Program-made: the position numbers and the translations under genes
Notes under the pieces: generated by a model
Seen by the model: only the letters and a program-made list of their open reading frames with translations
Database searches by the model: none
Told to the model about the DNA's origin: nothing
DNA from: CALJFL01 sp964590005
GTDB taxonomy: Bacteria; Pseudomonadota; Gammaproteobacteria; Pseudomonadales; Halieaceae
Direction: 5' to 3'
Length of the DNA stretch: 64,000 bases
NCBI GenBank assembly: GCA_964590005.1
Contig: CAZPVJ010000151.1
Span: 1-64,000, forward strand
Part shown: piece after piece, positions 61,326 through 64,000 of the stretch
Position numbering within the stretch: position 1 is the stretch's first letter
Layout: each line of letters begins with the position of its first letter

Positions 61326-63037
61326 GATCGCTCTTCCAACAGATCAGTTCGCAGTAGATCCTCGCTCAATCGCCAGGGCCTGTCCAAAAGCAGATCTGTC
61401 GCCTCTGACATCAGCTTGTTGCAGGCCGCCACGGGGGAAATACAAGCGCTGGTGATAGCAGCTGAGGGATCCTGGTCGGTAACGAGCGGTTCGTTGATAC
61501 GGCCATCAAATTGCCGCTCCTGCCACTGGGTCATAATCGTAAACTCACGCTCAAGCGACGCTATCAAGCCCGCTCGTCCTTGCACGGGACGACTGCTGGC
61601 AACAATACACACCCGGTTCTCGGCTGCGCGACTGGGCAACCCGAAATCCCGTTCCCAGGTTTCCTGCAGTTGGAAGGGAACCGCCAATACGTGGGCCCCG
61701 GCAAGCGCCGCCAATTTCGCAGTCTCCGGGAAAACCGCATCGTCACCGGTGATTATAGCCAGGCGTCCCCACGCTAAATCCACAGGCTGCAAGGATCGCC
61801 CCGGAATATGTGCTGGGTAAACTGAGCTGGGGTGAAGTTGCGGTTGCTCCGCCAATACCCCCTGGGCACTCATCAACACGCCACTGATACTTGAACCTCC
61901 AGCCACAGGTACAACCACAGACGTACATAAGAGCAGGTCGGGACTGTCGGCCAGCGCAGTTACCATGGTCTCAATCGCCTCACGCCCGAGGGTTTGGGCG
62001 CGCTCTTCGTCGTGAAGGTCCGCCATTTCATAACAAAACAGGCCTGGCAAGACTGCCAGCGCCGTCCCATCCGACAGGGTATCGATGGCTTCTGGCAGCC
62101 AGGCCAGCGCCGACCTGCCCTGTTCCGGCGGCAGCAGCGTCGCTACCGCCAGTTGGTCGGCGGCGGCAGCGGGCGGCTCGTAGCTGTTTTCCCGGGCAAT
62201 GGGTTGGTATAGCTCTGGACGGCGCAGTCCAAATAAATCACTGCCATCCGGGCGACGCTTATCACGGGCCGCCGACAGGTCAATATCTGCGTGGATTACT
62301 GCCTCCTCATCTCTGGGCGCCTTGGCAAGCACCCGGCCATCAGGTGCCACGACCTGGCTTTCCCCGGCCCCATATAGCAATTCCACGGGGATATGCGTTT
62401 CCTCACTCACCGGTACCAGGAGCGCCTCGGGGATCAACGGACCGACCTTATTGGCTGATACCAGAAAAACCTTGTTCTCAGGCGCCCGGGCCGGGACGTG
62501 CAGGCTGGCCTCATCCAGAGCGAATGAGTTCAGCGAATCGCAAAACAACTGCGCTCCGCGCAGCGCAAGTCCCCGGGGCGTTTCGAATGTCACGCCATCG
62601 CGGCAGGGAAACATAGCGACTCTGCCAAAAGGGGTGACTACAACGTCACTGGTCTGGTCAGCGCGGGCAAACCAGGTGTTTTCGTGACCCATAAGGGTTT
62701 GTTTATCCGCCACGCTAAGCAATTGACCCACAGGATCGAAGAGCAGCGAGCTCACCGTAATGCAATCTTCCCGCAGCAGCGAAACATTGATCACGATGTA
62801 GCTCCGATGCTGTGCAGCACGTTGGCCAATAGCGCGCAAAAACGGGCCATCCAGGCTCACCGCCACGGCGCGTGCATGATGGGCATCCTCGTACCAGGAA
62901 ATGTGATTAGAAAACTCTGGTAGAACCATGATATCGGGCTTCACCAGCGCAGCCTGGTCGATCATTCGCAGGCAGGTCTCAAGATTAGCGTCGACGTCAG
63001 TCCCGGAGGCAAACTGTACGGCGGCAACCCTCGCCAT
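61322..63037 (-). CDS. Two-domain nitrilase-superfamily protein with one degenerate domain
   Basis: About 571 residues from ATG 63037 (GGAG 6 nt upstream; ATG 63049 is a less supported alternative). The N-terminal CN-hydrolase domain keeps the Glu41-Lys112-Cys145 triad (VLPEFSNH, ADKQTLMG, PCRDG). The C-terminal half (about residues 300-560) repeats the fold but reads VLPGLF where Glu is expected and IITGDDAVF where Cys is expected, so it seems catalytically dead. Such double domains are uncommon; the second may help assembly or regulation. The first could hydrolyse a nitrile, amide or carbamoyl group. Confidence 0.85.
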   Translation of the reverse strand: MARVAAVQFASGTDVDANLETCLRMIDQAALVKPDIMVLPEFSNHISWYEDAHHARAVAVSLDGPFLRAIGQRAAQHRSYIVINVSLLREDCITVSSLLFDPVGQLLSVADKQTLMGHENTWFARADQTSDVVVTPFGRVAMFPCRDGVTFETPRGLALRGAQLFCDSLNSFALDEASLHVPARAPENKVFLVSANKVGPLIPEALLVPVSEETHIPVELLYGAGESQVVAPDGRVLAKAPRDEEAVIHADIDLSAARDKRRPDGSDLFGLRRPELYQPIARENSYEPPAAAADQLAVATLLPPEQGRSALAWLPEAIDTLSDGTALAVLPGLFCYEMADLHDEERAQTLGREAIETMVTALADSPDLLLCTSVVVPVAGGSSISGVLMSAQGVLAEQPQLHPSSVYPAHIPGRSLQPVDLAWGRLAIITGDDAVFPETAKLAALAGAHVLAVPFQLQETWERDFGLPSRAAENRVCIVASSRPVQGRAGLIASLEREFTIMTQWQERQFDGRINEPLVTDQDPSAAITSACISPVAACNKLMSEATDLLLDRPWRLSEDLLRTDLLEERS

Positions 63038-63112
63038 AAACAACTCCATTAACAGGCGGCTTAGCTGAATATTCTATGGCAGAAGGGCTAAAACGCGTTT
63101 GAGCACTAAAAA

Positions 63113-63134
63113 ATATAATGTTATAGTTTTATAT
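63113..63134. promoter_or_regulatory. AT-rich inverted repeats in the nitrilase/epimerase-like divergent promoter
   Basis: The 152-nt gap 63038-63189 holds TATAA-TG-TTATA (63114-63125) and ATATAA...TTATAT (63113-63118/63129-63134), overlapping a TATAAT-like -10 box. It is a divergent promoter and possibly a regulator site. Confidence 0.4.
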
Positions 63135-63189
63135 CTTTTGAGGCAACGCATAATCACAGATTCCCATCAGGGAACGCGCTGGAGACAAG

Positions 63190-64000
63190 GTGAAAATACT
63201 GATTCTGGGCATGGGCCACGTAGGTAAGGCGCTGGCGGCCAGGCTGCGGGCCATGGACCACCGGGTCGTCGGGACCACCACAACCCCGGGCAAGGTGGCC
63301 GAACTGGAGCAATACGCGGATGAGGTCGCTGTTTTGCGCGGCAGCGAATCGGAAAAAGTCACCGCAGCGGCTGCAGGCTGTGACGCGATCATCGTGACCG
63401 TCGCCCCGAACGTGAAGAACACACGGACCGTCGAAGAGCGTCACCGGCACTACAAAGAGGTTCTGGTAGAAAGCTGCGCCAGTGCCGCTGCCGCCTGCGA
63501 CCGGGTGATATTCCTGTCGTCTTTTTCCGTCTACGGCGACGGTGGTAGCGACACCGAGCCGGTCAGCGAAGAGACCCCGACTGCCGATCGCGAGGAGCCC
63601 TCCTCGCGCTATTACCAGGAAGCCGAAGAGCAGGTCCTGTCCAGACCCGCCGGCTGCGTGTTGCGCTTCCCGGACATGTACGGTGCACCCGACGATATGA
63701 GTTTTCCCCAGCGGGTAGCGATGTGCCATGAGTACTTCGGAGGTAAGGCCATATTCAGCGCTGACGCCCCGCTCTACGCGATCCATTTTGAAGACGTGGT
63801 GGATGCTGTCCTGCACGCGCTGGACAAGTCGCTCTGCGGCATATTCAACGTCTGCGACAACAACAACCTGCCAGCGACCAACCGGGAGGTGTTTGACGCG
63901 ATCTGCGCAGAGTCCGGGCTGGCACCGCTGGAATTCCTGGACCAGATCAAGGCGCCCCTCAAGAAAATTTCCGCCGCCAAAATTTACGACACCGGATATG
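63190..64000 (+). CDS. NAD-binding epimerase/dehydratase-like protein, cut at the right edge
   Basis: Starting at GTG 63190 with GGAG 5 nt upstream, 270 residues are visible: a Rossmann motif ILILGMGHVGKALAARL at residues 3-19, SSFSVYGDGG with DTEP, a YYQEAEEQV segment in the place of YxxxK, and FPDMYGAPDDM. It is an extended-SDR/YwnB-like NAD(P)-binding protein. Divergent from the nitrilase operon. The C-terminal part lies outside the window, so function cannot be narrowed. Confidence 0.85.
   Translation, partial: MKILILGMGHVGKALAARLRAMDHRVVGTTTTPGKVAELEQYADEVAVLRGSESEKVTAAAAGCDAIIVTVAPNVKNTRTVEERHRHYKEVLVESCASAAAACDRVIFLSSFSVYGDGGSDTEPVSEETPTADREEPSSRYYQEAEEQVLSRPAGCVLRFPDMYGAPDDMSFPQRVAMCHEYFGGKAIFSADAPLYAIHFEDVVDAVLHALDKSLCGIFNVCDNNNLPATNREVFDAICAESGLAPLEFLDQIKAPLKKISAAKIYDTGY

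Noticed and set aside
1..64000. CRISPR arrays, IS elements, prophage, tRNA or rRNA genes
   Set aside because: No repeat-spacer pattern, transposase, integrase or structured RNA gene was seen on either strand.

Overview
The window looks like an accessory, catabolism-rich stretch of a GC-rich aerobic Gram-negative chromosome. Evidence for this is a TonB-dependent receptor, a homodimeric-type pyruvate dehydrogenase E1 (AceE), several acyl-CoA dehydrogenases and CoA ligases, five CaiB/BaiF CoA-transferases and a Rieske oxygenase. A marine-type gammaproteobacterium (Halieaceae/Spongiibacteraceae-like) fits best, but that is inferred from gene content, not from a marker gene. No rRNA, tRNA, CRISPR array, transposase or integrase was seen.

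Region 1 (1-16.9 kb) looks built for cyclic ketone, terpenoid or steroid-like substrates. A minus-strand operon (acyl-CoA dehydrogenase, Baeyer-Villiger monooxygenase, SDR) diverges from a plus-strand operon (APH-like phosphotransferase, acyl-CoA ligase, TetR, alpha/beta hydrolase, luciferase-like monooxygenase). The kinase, ligase and dehydrogenase recall the levulinate Lva pathway and human ACAD10/11, which remove a 4-hydroxyl through a phospho-intermediate; lactones from the BVMO would supply such hydroxyacids. A second operon (NTF2-like, CoA ligase, two hot-dog dehydratases, a thiolase-like protein without the nucleophilic Cys, a DUF35 protein, a Rieske oxygenase) resembles the ChsH1/ChsH2/Ltp2 retro-aldolase module of steroid side-chain degradation, with ChsH2 split in two. 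The same TTGAAT-N3-ATTCAA operator lies upstream of this operon and again before the GST gene that follows it.

Region 2 (16.9-24.3 kb) holds an Lrp-type regulator, a class V aminotransferase and a six-gene minus-strand run: a Ni/Co-type permease with a His-rich loop, an amidohydrolase lacking its HxH motif, a CoA-transferase, a 96-residue acidic protein, a cupin with 20 His in its last 55 residues, and a sodium:solute symporter.

Region 3 (24.3-51.8 kb) holds a divergent LeuCD pair, a CoA-transferase and an HMG-CoA-lyase-type enzyme, followed by a roughly 21-kb catabolic island. Six copies of a palindromic operator (TGTCCGNWCA, extended AAATGTCCGNACATTT) lie in its promoter regions. They precede a CoA-transferase, a MaoC/acyl-CoA dehydrogenase pair, the gntR-CoA ester lyase-PrpD-HpaB operon, hydantoinase A/B, two isochorismatase-type amidohydrolase operons, a TauD-type dioxygenase and a TonB receptor. 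The GntR/UTRA protein at 32.6 kb, whose own promoter carries a site, is the obvious candidate regulator. The set reads as one pathway: uptake through the outer membrane, oxygenation, amide or cyclic-amide hydrolysis, CoA activation, beta-oxidation-like steps and C-C cleavage. I do not recognise it as a described system.

Region 4 (51.8-64 kb) holds a PuuE-like deacetylase, a third isochorismatase-type amidase, aceE without aceF behind a small membrane protein, an aldehyde dehydrogenase, DUF2141 and DUF169 proteins, an operon of a double-domain nitrilase, a VOC protein and an unknown protein, and a truncated epimerase-like gene at the right edge.
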